A stretch of DNA of 64,000 nucleotides from Burkholderia stagnalis (GCF_902830275.1 NZ_CADESW010000026.1:48691-112690), one strand, 5' to 3'. Positions 35,019 through 44,275 are shown, counted from the first letter of the stretch. Numbers and translations: made by a program. The notes: generated by a model from the letters alone, not told the origin.

Positions 35019-35352
35019 TGCGTGACGCCACCCGCGTGCGTTGCCCGGGCGCGTGCGTCGATCCGGTGAGCGCCGCGCGCGGCAAGGCATGGCGCGATCG
35101 ACCCGCGCTGCTTGCATGCTAGTGCGTCGCGGCCGTGTCCTGCAATGGTTGTGCGCAAGCCAACAGTTGCGCCCATGAACGTAGCCGCGAAACCGACAGG
35201 TGCGCCGGCAGACGCGGACGGCTGTCCGGCGCGTCACCTGGTGCCGTCGCACCAACACACGCCCCGTCGAATGGTTGGCCGCGCGCCGACAGCGCGACGC
35301 GCGGCTCGTCGGGCAGGTCCCGTCACGCCTTGCGCGACGGGCGCCGGATGAT

Positions 35353-35368
35353 TGGCACGCTTGATGCA
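35353..35368 (+). promoter_or_regulatory. Sigma-54 promoter of LRAT gene
   Basis: TGGCACG-CTTG-ATGCA keeps GG-N10-GC and the full -24 element, with the same A at the first -12 base as the exporter promoter. It lies 68 bp ahead of the LRAT gene start. Confidence 0.8.
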
Positions 35369-35435
35369 GGTTAGTTGGCAACCGGCTGACCCTTCGGCAA
35401 CACGGGCGGCCGCCAACCTGCAGACGGAGCCAGTC

Positions 35436-35969
35436 ATGAAACTCGACCTTCAACCAGTGAACCGCGCCGTGTTCCACACGGCGGCTGGCGCTGCGGAAGC
35501 GATCGAGCATGCGGCTGCGCTGCCCGCCGGCGACGCGGCACTGCCGCTCGGCGCGCACCTGGTGTCCGATCGCGCGGGCTACAGCCACCACGGCATCTAT
35601 GTCGGCGACGGGCGTGTCGTCCACTACGCGGGGCTGTGCGCGTCGCTGCATCGCGGCCCGATCGAGGAAGTCACGCTCGAACGCTTCGCCGCCGGTCACG
35701 CGGTGCGCATCGTGCCGCATCCGTACGCGATGTATGCGGGGCGCACCGCGGTGCTGCGTGCGCGTTCCCGCCTCGGCGAAAACCACTACCGCCTGCTGAC
35801 GAACAACTGCGAGCACTTCTGCACGTGGTGCGTGGAAGGCACCGGCCACAGCGAGCAGGTTCGCACGTGCGTCATGCATCCGCGCACGGCACTGCGGTTC
35901 GCGCTGTCCATCTGCCGTGCGCTGATCGCGGCGCGGCGGGCAGGCGGACGGTGTGTCGCGGTTGCGTGA
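35436..35969 (+). CDS. LRAT/NlpC-P60-fold protein
   Basis: A 177-aa protein of the lecithin-retinol acyltransferase branch of the NlpC/P60 superfamily. Key elements are HHGIYVGDGRVVHYAG (catalytic His) and NNCEHFCTWC, the Asn-Cys-Glu-His-Phe motif with the nucleophile Cys. Bacterial members are predicted thiol acyltransferases or hydrolases acting on lipid or amide bonds. No signal peptide; a hydrophobic helix lies near the C-terminus. Because it shares a sigma-54 promoter type with the exporter and substrates, it may modify the peptides or protect the producer. That is inference. Confidence 0.82.
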   Translation: MKLDLQPVNRAVFHTAAGAAEAIEHAAALPAGDAALPLGAHLVSDRAGYSHHGIYVGDGRVVHYAGLCASLHRGPIEEVTLERFAAGHAVRIVPHPYAMYAGRTAVLRARSRLGENHYRLLTNNCEHFCTWCVEGTGHSEQVRTCVMHPRTALRFALSICRALIAARRAGGRCVAVA

Positions 35970-36012
35970 GCGACGTCTCGAAGCATTCGACATGGCCATC
36001 AGGGAGGCTCAA

Positions 36013-36255
36013 ATGAACGGAACCGGATCATCACTGCGCAAGCAGGTCGACAAGTGGCTCGCCCCGAGCACGTTCGTGCCCGCGCGCGTCGTGCGTTTCA
36101 GCCGCATGCCTGCGCAACGGCGCCGCTTCGTCTGCGTCGAGGCCGCGCATCCGGCCGGCACCATCGCGATCTTCTTCTTTCGTCACGACGACGGCTCGTG
36201 GTGCGTGTTCCCGCCGGCCGATCGGCGGCCCGTGATGACGGCTCGCGCGGCCTGA
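36013..36255 (+). CDS. Hypothetical 80-aa protein
   Basis: A small soluble protein with AGGGAGG ahead of the ATG. Basic N-terminal half, then two beta-strand-like segments (FVCVEAAHPAGTIAIFFF and WCVFPPA). No family recognised. It follows the LRAT gene by 43 bp and is probably co-transcribed from the same sigma-54 promoter. Confidence 0.6.
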   Translation: MNGTGSSLRKQVDKWLAPSTFVPARVVRFSRMPAQRRRFVCVEAAHPAGTIAIFFFRHDDGSWCVFPPADRRPVMTARAA

Positions 36256-36285
36256 CCGTGCGCGCCGGGTCGAGCGGTGCGCCCT

Positions 36286-36504
36286 TCAACGCAACAGCGT
36301 CGGACGCGGCCGGGATGCCACCGCCTCGACCGCCGGCATGCGCGTCGACGCAGCGCCGTGCGTGTCGGTGTGCAGATACGGGAAAGCCTGCGGCGCGAGC
36401 ATCGTCTGATGCGCGCGGACCATCGCGCCGCCCGTGATGGCGGCCATCGCCTGCCGGTCGAGGTCGACGCTTTCGGGAAGATCGTTGATGACGAGCACGC
36501 CCAT
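36286..36504 (-). CDS. Putative exported peptide with GG leader
   Basis: A 72-aa small protein whose first 26 residues follow the shared leader: INDL at 6-9, Leu-Asp-Arg at 15-17, Met-20 and Gly-Gly at 25-26. The remaining 46 residues are His/Pro/Arg-containing and unlike the other three cargos. The start has GGAG upstream. It has only a degenerate version of the sigma-54 promoter, so it may be weakly expressed or decayed. Confidence 0.72.
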   Translation of the reverse strand: MGVLVINDLPESVDLDRQAMAAITGGAMVRAHQTMLAPQAFPYLHTDTHGAASTRMPAVEAVASRPRPTLLR

Positions 36505-36811
36505 GGTTCGCTCCGCGAGATCGGATGGGAGGAGGGCAGCCGCGCAGCATCGTGCGATGCGCCGGCGCACCGGGAATCTGTTCAGTATAGGTTTCGCGGC
36601 ACGGCCGCGCACTGGAAGCGGATCTGCCCGACATCTAGCTCCGGCACCGATTGCACAGGGCGTGACCGCAGACTAGTATGATTTGTTAGACATCCTGTCA
36701 GAAGGCTGGCGGCCGGTGCGGCGCGCAGTCGAATTCGTCTGACGATGACGTGGCGGCGCCGTGAGGTTCCGAAGCGGGTCGGCAAGCTGAAGCTGAGTAG
36801 ACGGCATACGA
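36505..36811. other. Divergent region between leader peptide and kinase
   Basis: A 307-bp gap. It contains a degenerate sigma-54-like site at 36652-36667 (listed separately) and an AT-richer segment near 36675-36705 that could hold the kinase promoter. No gene is supported. Confidence 0.4.
36652..36667 (-). promoter_or_regulatory. Degenerate sigma-54-like site
   Basis: On the minus strand GGTCACGCCCTGTGCA resembles the promoter of the duplicated leader gene, but the -24 GG has become GT and it sits about 150 bp from the ATG at 36504. Could be a decayed or very weak promoter. Confidence 0.3.
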
Positions 36812-38896
36812 ATGATGAGCTTTACGCAGCTGATTCAGACATTCCAGAGCGGGGCGCTGTCGCAGGACGCGTTCTTCTCGGAGATCGACCGGGTGCTGGC
36901 GACCGACCAGGTCGATTGCGCGCAACTGCGCGAAGTGCTCGACCAGACGCAAACCACGCAGCCGCTGTCCGACGAGATCTATGCGGAAGTGCTGAGACGC
37001 ATCGAACGGCGCCGCGACAAGACGGCATCGGCCGGCGATGCCACCCGGGTCCAGGAGGGCCCGCTTCATGCGGGGGCGAGTCCGGGCCCGTCGAGCGGCG
37101 CGATGTTCGTCGACAGCGAGCGCGTGAAAGGCATCGGCGATACGCTGAACGGGCGCTTCGTGCTGGAGGAGTGCCTCGGTGTCGGCGGGATGGGCACCGT
37201 GTACAAGGCGCTCGACCTCCGCAAGCTGGAGGCGTCGGATCGCAAGCCGCACATCGCGATCAAGGTGCTCAACGTGCAGTTTCGCGGCCAGCCGACGTCG
37301 CTGATCGCGCTTCAGCGCGAAGCCCGCAAGGCGCAGACGCTCGCCCATCGCAACATCGTCACCGTCTACGACTTCGATCGCGACGGCCCGCTCGTCTACC
37401 TCACGATGGAGTATCTGTCGGGCAAGCCGCTCAGCAAGGTGCTGCGTGCGCCGGGCTTCACGGGCATGCCGCTCGATGCGGCATTGCCGATCATCGCCGG
37501 CATGGGCCAGGCGCTCGCGTATGCGCATGAGCGCGGCTTCGTCCACTGCGATTTCAAGCCCGCCAATGTGTTCCTCACCGACAGGGGCGAAGTGAAGGTG
37601 ATCGACTTCGGGATCGCTCGCGCCTTCCAGCGGCGCGACGAGGATCCCGACGTGACCGTGTTCGACCCGGCGAGCCTCGGCGGCATCACGCCTGCCTACG
37701 CGAGCCCGGAGATGTTCGAGCATCGCGAACCGGATCCGCGCGACGACGTCTACGCGCTCGCCTGCGTCACCTACGAATTGCTGACCGGGCACCATCCGTT
37801 CGATCGGCGCTCGGCCACGCAGGCGCGTCACGACCACTTGCGGCCCGAGCGCCCGCCCGGTCTCGATCGCGCGCAATGGCGAACCTTGAGCGCCGCGTTG
37901 TCGTTCGACCGCGCGACGCGCACGCCGAGCATCAACCTGTTCCTGGAGGGCATGGGCGTGCTCGAGCGCCGTACGCCGGCATCGGGCGTACGCGTCGGGG
38001 CAGCCGTGGGCGCTTGCGTGCTGGCAGCGATCGCCGTGCTCTGGTACGGCTACCAGGCGCTGTCGCGCAGCGGCGAAAAGCGCCCCGCAGCGGACGCGCT
38101 CGCGCAGGCGCCTGCAGGCGGAGGGGATGCCGCGAAGTTGGGCGTCGCAGCCGGCAGCGCACCCGCGGCCACCACGAACGCCGCGTCTGCTGCCGCCAGC
38201 GAGCCGGCGCCGCCGCCGGCCATCTCGCTGCCGTCCGTGATGGCGGCGCTCGCGCGCGTCCCTTGTTCGGCGCTGGATGCGTCGGTGCAGGATCACGTGC
38301 TCCAGGTGCGCGGTTACGTGGAATCCGGTGTCGGCATCGAGCGGTTGCGCGCTGCGCTCGGCGGCATGCCGGGCGGGCAGACGGCGAATCTCGATGTGCG
38401 CCCGGTCGATGCCCACAATTGCGAGGTCGTGAGCGCGCTCGCCCCGTACTGGCGATCGAATCGGGCGTCGCCACACACCGCATCGATCCGCACGCGGCCG
38501 CCTGATGCGCCGCTCGCGGAAGGCAACCCGCTGGTCATCGACATCACGACACCCGGTTACGACTCGTACGTGAACGTCGATTACTACGTGCTGAACGGGA
38601 GTGTCGTGCATCTCGTGCCAAGCAGCCACGCACGCGACAACCAGGCGCCGCCGAATTACGCCGCCACGATCGGCAGCATGGGCGACTGGGTGATCGGCAA
38701 GCCGTTCGGCACCGAGATGATCGTGCTCCTCACCACGCCGGCGCCGCTGTTCGACGGGCTTCGCCCGCCCTCCGAGCCGCGCGCCGCCTATCTCGCGGCC
38801 GTCGATCGGCAATTGAAACTGTTCGAGGCCAAGTACGGCGCGGGCCACATTGCCGCCGATTTCGTGCAGATCACGACGCATGCCGGCGGCAAATGA
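36812..38896 (+). CDS. PpkA-like transmembrane Ser/Thr kinase
   Basis: A 694-aa kinase. An N-terminal helical region of about 110 residues precedes the kinase domain (about 115-370) with Gly-loop GVGGMGTVYK, Ala-Ile-Lys, DFG and a catalytic loop reading HCDFKPAN, so the usual Arg before Asp-247 is Cys (a non-RD kinase). A membrane helix follows (about 395-417), then an Ala/Pro linker and a periplasmic domain resembling DUF4384 in type VI kinases. It probably phosphorylates the double-FHA protein, with the PP2C enzyme as its counterpart. ATG at 36815 is an alternative start. Confidence 0.9.
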   Translation: MMSFTQLIQTFQSGALSQDAFFSEIDRVLATDQVDCAQLREVLDQTQTTQPLSDEIYAEVLRRIERRRDKTASAGDATRVQEGPLHAGASPGPSSGAMFVDSERVKGIGDTLNGRFVLEECLGVGGMGTVYKALDLRKLEASDRKPHIAIKVLNVQFRGQPTSLIALQREARKAQTLAHRNIVTVYDFDRDGPLVYLTMEYLSGKPLSKVLRAPGFTGMPLDAALPIIAGMGQALAYAHERGFVHCDFKPANVFLTDRGEVKVIDFGIARAFQRRDEDPDVTVFDPASLGGITPAYASPEMFEHREPDPRDDVYALACVTYELLTGHHPFDRRSATQARHDHLRPERPPGLDRAQWRTLSAALSFDRATRTPSINLFLEGMGVLERRTPASGVRVGAAVGACVLAAIAVLWYGYQALSRSGEKRPAADALAQAPAGGGDAAKLGVAAGSAPAATTNAASAAASEPAPPPAISLPSVMAALARVPCSALDASVQDHVLQVRGYVESGVGIERLRAALGGMPGGQTANLDVRPVDAHNCEVVSALAPYWRSNRASPHTASIRTRPPDAPLAEGNPLVIDITTPGYDSYVNVDYYVLNGSVVHLVPSSHARDNQAPPNYAATIGSMGDWVIGKPFGTEMIVLLTTPAPLFDGLRPPSEPRAAYLAAVDRQLKLFEAKYGAGHIAADFVQITTHAGGK

Positions 38897-38915
38897 TCGA
38901 GCGGATTCGTCACCG

Positions 38916-39374
38916 TCAGCGGCCCAGCGCTTCCGCCGCCTTGCGAATGGCCTTGCGGATGCGGGGAAACGTGCCGCACCGGCATCCGATGTTCTTCATC
39001 GCCTCGTCGATCTGGCGGTCGTCGGGGCGCGGGCAGCGCATGAGCAGGGCCGTGGCGGCGACCAGCTGTGCGCTCTGGCAATAGCCGCATTGCACGACGT
39101 CGACGGCAATCCACGCGTCCTTCAATGCCCGCGCTTCAGGGCTGTCGAGCCCTTCGACGGTCGTGATGCGCGCGCCGTCCAGCGTACCGACCGGAATCTG
39201 GCAGGCCGGCACGGCCTGATCGTTCAGCAGCACCATGCATGCGCCGCAGATCCCGACGCCGCAGCCGAACTTCGTGCCGGTCAGCTTCCGTTCGCACCGA
39301 ATCACCCAGAGCAGCGGGGTGTCGGGCTCGGCATCGAGATGAGCGGCCTCCCCGTTGATACGGACTGACACCAT
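38916..39374 (-). CDS. 2Fe-2S subunit of second molybdenum hydroxylase
   Basis: A 152-aa ferredoxin-type subunit with CGVGICGAC and a later Cys for the first cluster and CGYCQ plus CRCG for the second. No signal peptide. It overlaps the large-subunit gene by 73 bp but has its own AAGGAG. It lacks the Ala/Pro tail of the first operon's subunit. Convergent with the kinase gene. Confidence 0.9.
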   Translation of the reverse strand: MVSVRINGEAAHLDAEPDTPLLWVIRCERKLTGTKFGCGVGICGACMVLLNDQAVPACQIPVGTLDGARITTVEGLDSPEARALKDAWIAVDVVQCGYCQSAQLVAATALLMRCPRPDDRQIDEAMKNIGCRCGTFPRIRKAIRKAAEALGR

Positions 39375-41686
39375 CGGTCGTCTCCTTGCTGGGGCAGGGG
39401 CGGCTTGACGAGCGGCAGCGTGCGATGGCGCACGCCCGTGAGCGCATACAGCGCATTCGCCACAGCCGCTGCAATCGGCGGCGTGCCCGCTTCGCCGACG
39501 CCGCGCGGCTCGGTCCCGCCCGCCACGATCTGCGTGACGATCTCGGGACACGTTGCCATGTTGACCAGCGGGTAGTCGTCGAAATAATGCTGCGCGACTT
39601 GCCCGTTCTCGATCGTGATCGCCTGTTCGAGCGCGGCCGACAACCCGAAGAGGATCCCGCTTTCCATCTGCTGCTCGACGAGGTTCGGATTCACGGCCAG
39701 CCCGCAGTCGATCACGCAGACCACGCGCGTCACGCGAAAGCCGTCGCCTTCCTGCCGGAGTTCGGCGACCTGCGCGACCACGCTGCCGAACGATTCGTGC
39801 ATCGCCATGCCGCGCGCGCGACGCGCGCCGGTCTCGTCGCGCCATGCCAGCGGCGCACGCCAGCCGGACAGCGCGACGAGCTCCCGCAACACGGCCGCAT
39901 GGCGCTGGTGCGCCGGCTGCTTCAGCATGTCGAGGCGAAACTGGATCGGGTCTTTCCGTGCCAGCGCCGCCATCTCGTCGATGAAGCTCTCGACGAAAAA
40001 TGCCTGATGCGAGTGCCCCACCGAGCGCCAGAAGCCGACGGGCACCGGGAGCGCCACCGTATGGTGCTGGACGAGAACGTTCTCGCATTCGTAGGGCTGG
40101 TCGAATGCACCTTCCGCAGTGGTGGCGTCGGGCAGCAGCTTTGCGGCGATGGCGGGCGTGCCGAAGGTGCGTGGCATCGCCTGCGCGCTGATCGACTGGC
40201 TCGCCGACAGGCCTTTCCATGCAACCAGCCGGCCGCCCGAATCGAGCGCGCCGCTGTATCTCGCCACACAGGCGGGGCGGTAGAAGTCGTGCGTCATGTC
40301 CTGCGGGCGCGACCAGATCGTCTGCACGGGCCGCCCCTTCGCATGGCGTGCGATGGCGGCGGCCTGCGCGATGAAGTCGACCTCGAGCCGCCGGCCGAAT
40401 GCGCCGCCGATCAATTGCTGATTCACGACCACCTTGTCTTCGCCCAGCCCCAGCAGCGCCGCGACCGCCTTGCGCGCCAGCATCGGAACCTGCGTGCCGA
40501 CCCAGACCGTCGCCGCGTCGTCGTCGACCCGCACCGTGCAATTCATGGGTTCCATCGCGCCATGGGCCAGATAAGGCGCTTCGTACTGCGCGACGAACGG
40601 CTTCGCGCGGCTCAGCACGGCATCGGCGTCGCCGGCGGCATAGAAGACGTGGCGGCCCGCGTCGCCGTCGAGCGCGCGCGTCAACGCCGCGCGGACATCC
40701 GCGGTATTCACGCCGGCAGCCGGGCCGTGGTCCCATCTGATCGACAGCTGGCACAACGTCCGCATCGCGATGAACGGGTTGTCCGCAATGACGGCAACGC
40801 CTCCGGTTCCGCCGTGGTACGGCTCGATCGTGAAGATGCCGGTCACGCCTTTCAGGCTGGCGACCCTGGACTTGTCGAAATCCAGCGCCTGTCCGCCGAG
40901 CGTCGGACACATCGTGACGCTCGCGTAGAGGAGTGTGTCCGGAAGCGCATCGATGCCGAAACGCGCGCTGCCGTCGAGCTTCGAGCGCGCCTCGATGCGA
41001 CCCAGCCGTTTCCCGACGAGCGTGAACGCCTTCGGGTCCTTGAGCTCGACATGCGTCGGGCGCGGCACGTCCCGCGCGAGCCGGACGAGTTCGCCATACG
41101 TCGCGGAGCGTCCCGAACGATGCAGCACCCGGCCGGCTTTCGTCTCGCATTCCACGGCGGGAACGCTCCAGAGCTTCGCCGCAGCGCCGCGCAACATGAC
41201 ACGGGCCGTCGCGCCTGCCTCGCGCATGGGCCCCCACAGATCGACCATGCTCGTCGATCCCCCCGTCACCATCGAGCCCACATAGCGCGCGGCGCGGCGC
41301 GCCAGCGCCTCCATGCCGCGAGCGAGCAGGCTGTCGTCGTCGGGACGAAACGGAAGGCCGTCGGCGAGGTTTTCGCGGTCCTTGTAGATCGCGTCGAGCG
41401 GGGACATGACGACGCGAACCCGGGACCAATCCGCGTCGAGCTCCTCCGCCAGCAGCATGGCCGCGCCGGTATGCACGCCCTGGCCCATCTCGGATTTGCT
41501 CATGACGATCGTCACGTCATTAGACGAACTGATCATCACCCAGCCGTTCAACGGCACACCGGCGCGCGACGTCTCCAGCGCCGCGGGCATGGCCAGCCGG
41601 TCGTCGGGGCGCCACCATGCCCAGCCGATCACCAGCGTGCCCGCCGCGCCCGCACTGCCCAACAGGAAGGTTCTGCGCTTCAACAT
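39302..41686 (-). CDS. Second molybdenum hydroxylase large subunit
   Basis: A 794-aa xanthine-oxidase-family subunit closest in layout to isoquinoline 1-oxidoreductase type enzymes. The N-terminus (KRRTFLLG plus hydrophobic stretch) is a likely Tat signal. Molybdopterin-contact segments include EMGQGVHTGAAM, GGAFGRRLEVDF and the catalytic Glu in GVGEAGTPP. No cytochrome gene follows. It may oxidise an N-heterocycle or aldehyde; it lies inside the exporter region but nothing ties it to the peptides. Confidence 0.88.
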   Translation of the reverse strand: MLKRRTFLLGSAGAAGTLVIGWAWWRPDDRLAMPAALETSRAGVPLNGWVMISSSNDVTIVMSKSEMGQGVHTGAAMLLAEELDADWSRVRVVMSPLDAIYKDRENLADGLPFRPDDDSLLARGMEALARRAARYVGSMVTGGSTSMVDLWGPMREAGATARVMLRGAAAKLWSVPAVECETKAGRVLHRSGRSATYGELVRLARDVPRPTHVELKDPKAFTLVGKRLGRIEARSKLDGSARFGIDALPDTLLYASVTMCPTLGGQALDFDKSRVASLKGVTGIFTIEPYHGGTGGVAVIADNPFIAMRTLCQLSIRWDHGPAAGVNTADVRAALTRALDGDAGRHVFYAAGDADAVLSRAKPFVAQYEAPYLAHGAMEPMNCTVRVDDDAATVWVGTQVPMLARKAVAALLGLGEDKVVVNQQLIGGAFGRRLEVDFIAQAAAIARHAKGRPVQTIWSRPQDMTHDFYRPACVARYSGALDSGGRLVAWKGLSASQSISAQAMPRTFGTPAIAAKLLPDATTAEGAFDQPYECENVLVQHHTVALPVPVGFWRSVGHSHQAFFVESFIDEMAALARKDPIQFRLDMLKQPAHQRHAAVLRELVALSGWRAPLAWRDETGARRARGMAMHESFGSVVAQVAELRQEGDGFRVTRVVCVIDCGLAVNPNLVEQQMESGILFGLSAALEQAITIENGQVAQHYFDDYPLVNMATCPEIVTQIVAGGTEPRGVGEAGTPPIAAAVANALYALTGVRHRTLPLVKPPLPQQGDDRWCQSVSTGRPLISMPSPTPRCSG

Positions 41687-41930
41687 GATGTGGCTCGCCG
41701 CGATGTGTCGATCGAGTATTCAATGTTTCAAACACAATCCGAATCTTCATTTCTTCTGCAATCACCTATATTAGTCACTGATCCCCGCGACCGAGAACCT
41801 GAATGTGATGCCCGTTTGAAACACGTACTGAAAACGCGGCCTGCTGCGACCGGTTGGATATGCCGGGCCGACAGGCAGCGAAGCGCATCGTGCCGCCCGC
41901 TTCGAACGCACCACCTACCGGAGGTCGTTG

Positions 41931-44261
41931 ATGCTTGTCGATGAGGTTCACGCGTTGCTGCTCGAGCTGTCGGTTCCGTGGCAACAAGCGTTCAAGCGTC
42001 ACGGTCTCGATCTGTCCGATTCGGGCACGCCCGAGGAGACGGCGAATCGACTGAGCCGGCCGCTGCCGATCGATTGGGACGATCCCCGCATTCACGATCT
42101 CTGCCCGAGCACCGAGCGGGCGATCGAGCCCGGCGACCCCGCGCGCAGCCTGATCTATCACATGCTTGCACTGTCCGAGTGCCCGTCGCCGGACGGTGGC
42201 GTGCGCCTCGAAGCGATCGATTTGCTGGAGAACTACATCGATTCGCTGGCGCCGCTGCCGCCCGACTGGCAGACGCTGGACGTCGCGGTGCTTGCTTACC
42301 AGTACCGGCCGGCGCGCCGTACCGGACATCAGCAGCATGCGGACCTCGTGTTCTCGCGGCTCGGCATTGCGCGCAACGGCGACGTCGACGCGCACTATGA
42401 CGGGCAGACCCGCAGCTTCGTGCCGCACGTCCAGGACGGGATCGAGCACGTCCGCGCGATGCCGGCACGCTACGGCGCGTTCCTCGTCCGCCCGGTCATC
42501 GGCCCCGATACGCTTGCACTGATCGAAGGCAAGCAATCGGGCGACGATCGGCGCACCTTCATCGAGCCCGTGCGCAAGCTGTTTCCCGACGAGTGCGTGC
42601 CCGGCCTCCGGCTGACGTTGAAATATGGCCACCGTCATGTGGGCGAGAAGCTGAAGCGGGCCGTCGCGGCCCGCTGGGGCGTGCGGCCGTCGCCCGCGGG
42701 CGATCCGGACAGCGCACCGTATGCGGTCTGCTGCCAGGATCCCGACGCGGCAACGCCTGCCGGCCCGGACGCACCGGCAGTCACACTGAAGCGCTCCGGC
42801 GCAGCCGCGCTGCTGATACCGATCGCGCGGCCGATGATCGAGCCCGTGACGCCCGCCAACTACGGCGTGCGCGGCTTTCGCGTGCCGGCTCGATGGCGAC
42901 TGGTGCCGCTCGCCAACCGGCGCTTCACGACGATGAGAATCATCACGAACTTGTGGAAGCTGGCGCTGGCCGCCATCGACGAGGTGCGGCATCGATACTT
43001 CCCGCATTTCGCGCCCGGATGGCTGCGATTTCCCGAACCGCGCAATGCGCCCGAATTCATCAACATCCGCCACAAGGTGCACGAGAACGGCACCTGCACG
43101 GATATGCGCGCGCATCCCGTCGACCGAAGGGACTTTCTCGGGGAAGTCGGCAAAGGCGGCTATCGCGCGCAGTTGTTTCTGGATCACTGCACCGAAGGGG
43201 TCGTGACGATCCGTGTCGACGAGCTCGCGCAACACGCCGTGCTGCCGGCCTATTCGGTCGTCGCCGCGCCGGACTTCTATCCGTACGCCGACCAGGCGGA
43301 ACTGCAGCGCTGGTTCACGGATCGGCAGATCGATCCGAAGTCGCAGTTCCGCAGCGGCTCGCCGATATCGCTCAGCGCCGAGCGTCTCGCGGCCAATCCC
43401 GGGCACGTCGATCCGTTCAGGAATACGCAGGCGTTTTCGCCGAACGACCGGACGATCGCCGCCGCGTTCAGCCGGGCGGCACGCGCAACACGCCGGCAGG
43501 ACAGGGAAGTGCATACGCCGCGCATGACGTCGTTTCTGTCGGACGCGTCTTCGAGTGTGTTCGCACCCGGCTGGGACGTCACCTATGCGGGCGACCGGCG
43601 GGGCATCTTCCTCGCCACCTTCGGGTTGGGCAGCCCGTTTGCCGAAGACATCAAGCTCTGCGCGGCCTCCAACAGCTTCTGGCCCGCCGTGAGCCCGGAT
43701 GCGTCGAGAACCTTCAATCGGTCCGACGCGCCGACCGCCATCCCCATGCTCGACCATGAACTTGGCTTGCATCCGTGTCATCCGCTGGTCACGCGCGGCG
43801 ACGAGTCGAATACGCGGCGCGGATGGGACGGCGAATACGGCCCGTACCTGACGCCCGACGGCCGCGTGGACTACGCGGACATCGAACGCGCGGACTACGT
43901 CGCAAACGCGCTGCACGGCGAGATGCTGTACGGCGCATTCGAGCATGTCGATTCCGCCGAGCTGATTCGGCGGATCAGCGCGCTGCGCCATGCCGTCGCC
44001 GCATGCGACGACGGGCAAACGCCTTCGCATACGAGACTGTGGCTGGTATCCGCACGGGTGCTTCGCGAAGCCGGCAATGCGCGGTGCTATCGCTTTCTGT
44101 TTGTCCTTCCTGCCGATGACGATGCGGCGCCGGAGCAGCACGCGCCGGGACGGTTGCGCGTGCGCTACGGGCAGGCGATCCGTTGCGATGCGACCGAGGC
44201 GCGGACGGTCGGGCACGTGCTGCGCTGCGCACCGGGGCCTGACGCGCTCGGGCTTTACTGA
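41931..44261 (+). CDS. Unrecognised 776-aa protein, partner of flavoprotein
   Basis: A large soluble protein without signal peptide. GGAGG sits 6 bp ahead of the ATG. I do not recognise a defined family. The C-terminal half has PGWDVTYAGDRRG, then CAASNSFWPAVSPDASRTF, which vaguely recalls the quinone-forming region of LodA-type oxidases, which also depend on an adjacent flavoprotein; however, the usual LodA N-terminal motifs are not apparent. The next gene, 14 bp downstream, encodes an FAD enzyme. A LodA/LodB-like pair is one reading; a novel modified enzyme is another. Confidence 0.5.
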   Translation: MLVDEVHALLLELSVPWQQAFKRHGLDLSDSGTPEETANRLSRPLPIDWDDPRIHDLCPSTERAIEPGDPARSLIYHMLALSECPSPDGGVRLEAIDLLENYIDSLAPLPPDWQTLDVAVLAYQYRPARRTGHQQHADLVFSRLGIARNGDVDAHYDGQTRSFVPHVQDGIEHVRAMPARYGAFLVRPVIGPDTLALIEGKQSGDDRRTFIEPVRKLFPDECVPGLRLTLKYGHRHVGEKLKRAVAARWGVRPSPAGDPDSAPYAVCCQDPDAATPAGPDAPAVTLKRSGAAALLIPIARPMIEPVTPANYGVRGFRVPARWRLVPLANRRFTTMRIITNLWKLALAAIDEVRHRYFPHFAPGWLRFPEPRNAPEFINIRHKVHENGTCTDMRAHPVDRRDFLGEVGKGGYRAQLFLDHCTEGVVTIRVDELAQHAVLPAYSVVAAPDFYPYADQAELQRWFTDRQIDPKSQFRSGSPISLSAERLAANPGHVDPFRNTQAFSPNDRTIAAAFSRAARATRRQDREVHTPRMTSFLSDASSSVFAPGWDVTYAGDRRGIFLATFGLGSPFAEDIKLCAASNSFWPAVSPDASRTFNRSDAPTAIPMLDHELGLHPCHPLVTRGDESNTRRGWDGEYGPYLTPDGRVDYADIERADYVANALHGEMLYGAFEHVDSAELIRRISALRHAVAACDDGQTPSHTRLWLVSARVLREAGNARCYRFLFVLPADDDAAPEQHAPGRLRVRYGQAIRCDATEARTVGHVLRCAPGPDALGLY

Positions 44262-44275
44262 GTGATTGCGGTGCG

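Larger units (their letters stand above)
34955..35435. other. Divergent regulatory region with two sigma-54 promoters
   Basis: A 481-bp gap between the leader-peptide gene and the LRAT gene. It carries one sigma-54 promoter for each direction. An inverted-repeat-rich stretch near 35140-35180 (around GGTTGTGCGCAAGCCAAC) could bind the activator, being 120-190 bp from both promoters. Confidence 0.55.

Noticed and set aside
36613..36627. Possible sigma-54 promoter ahead of the kinase gene
   Set aside because: GG-N10-GC is present, but the -24 element is poor (TGGAAG) and it lies about 185 bp from the start.
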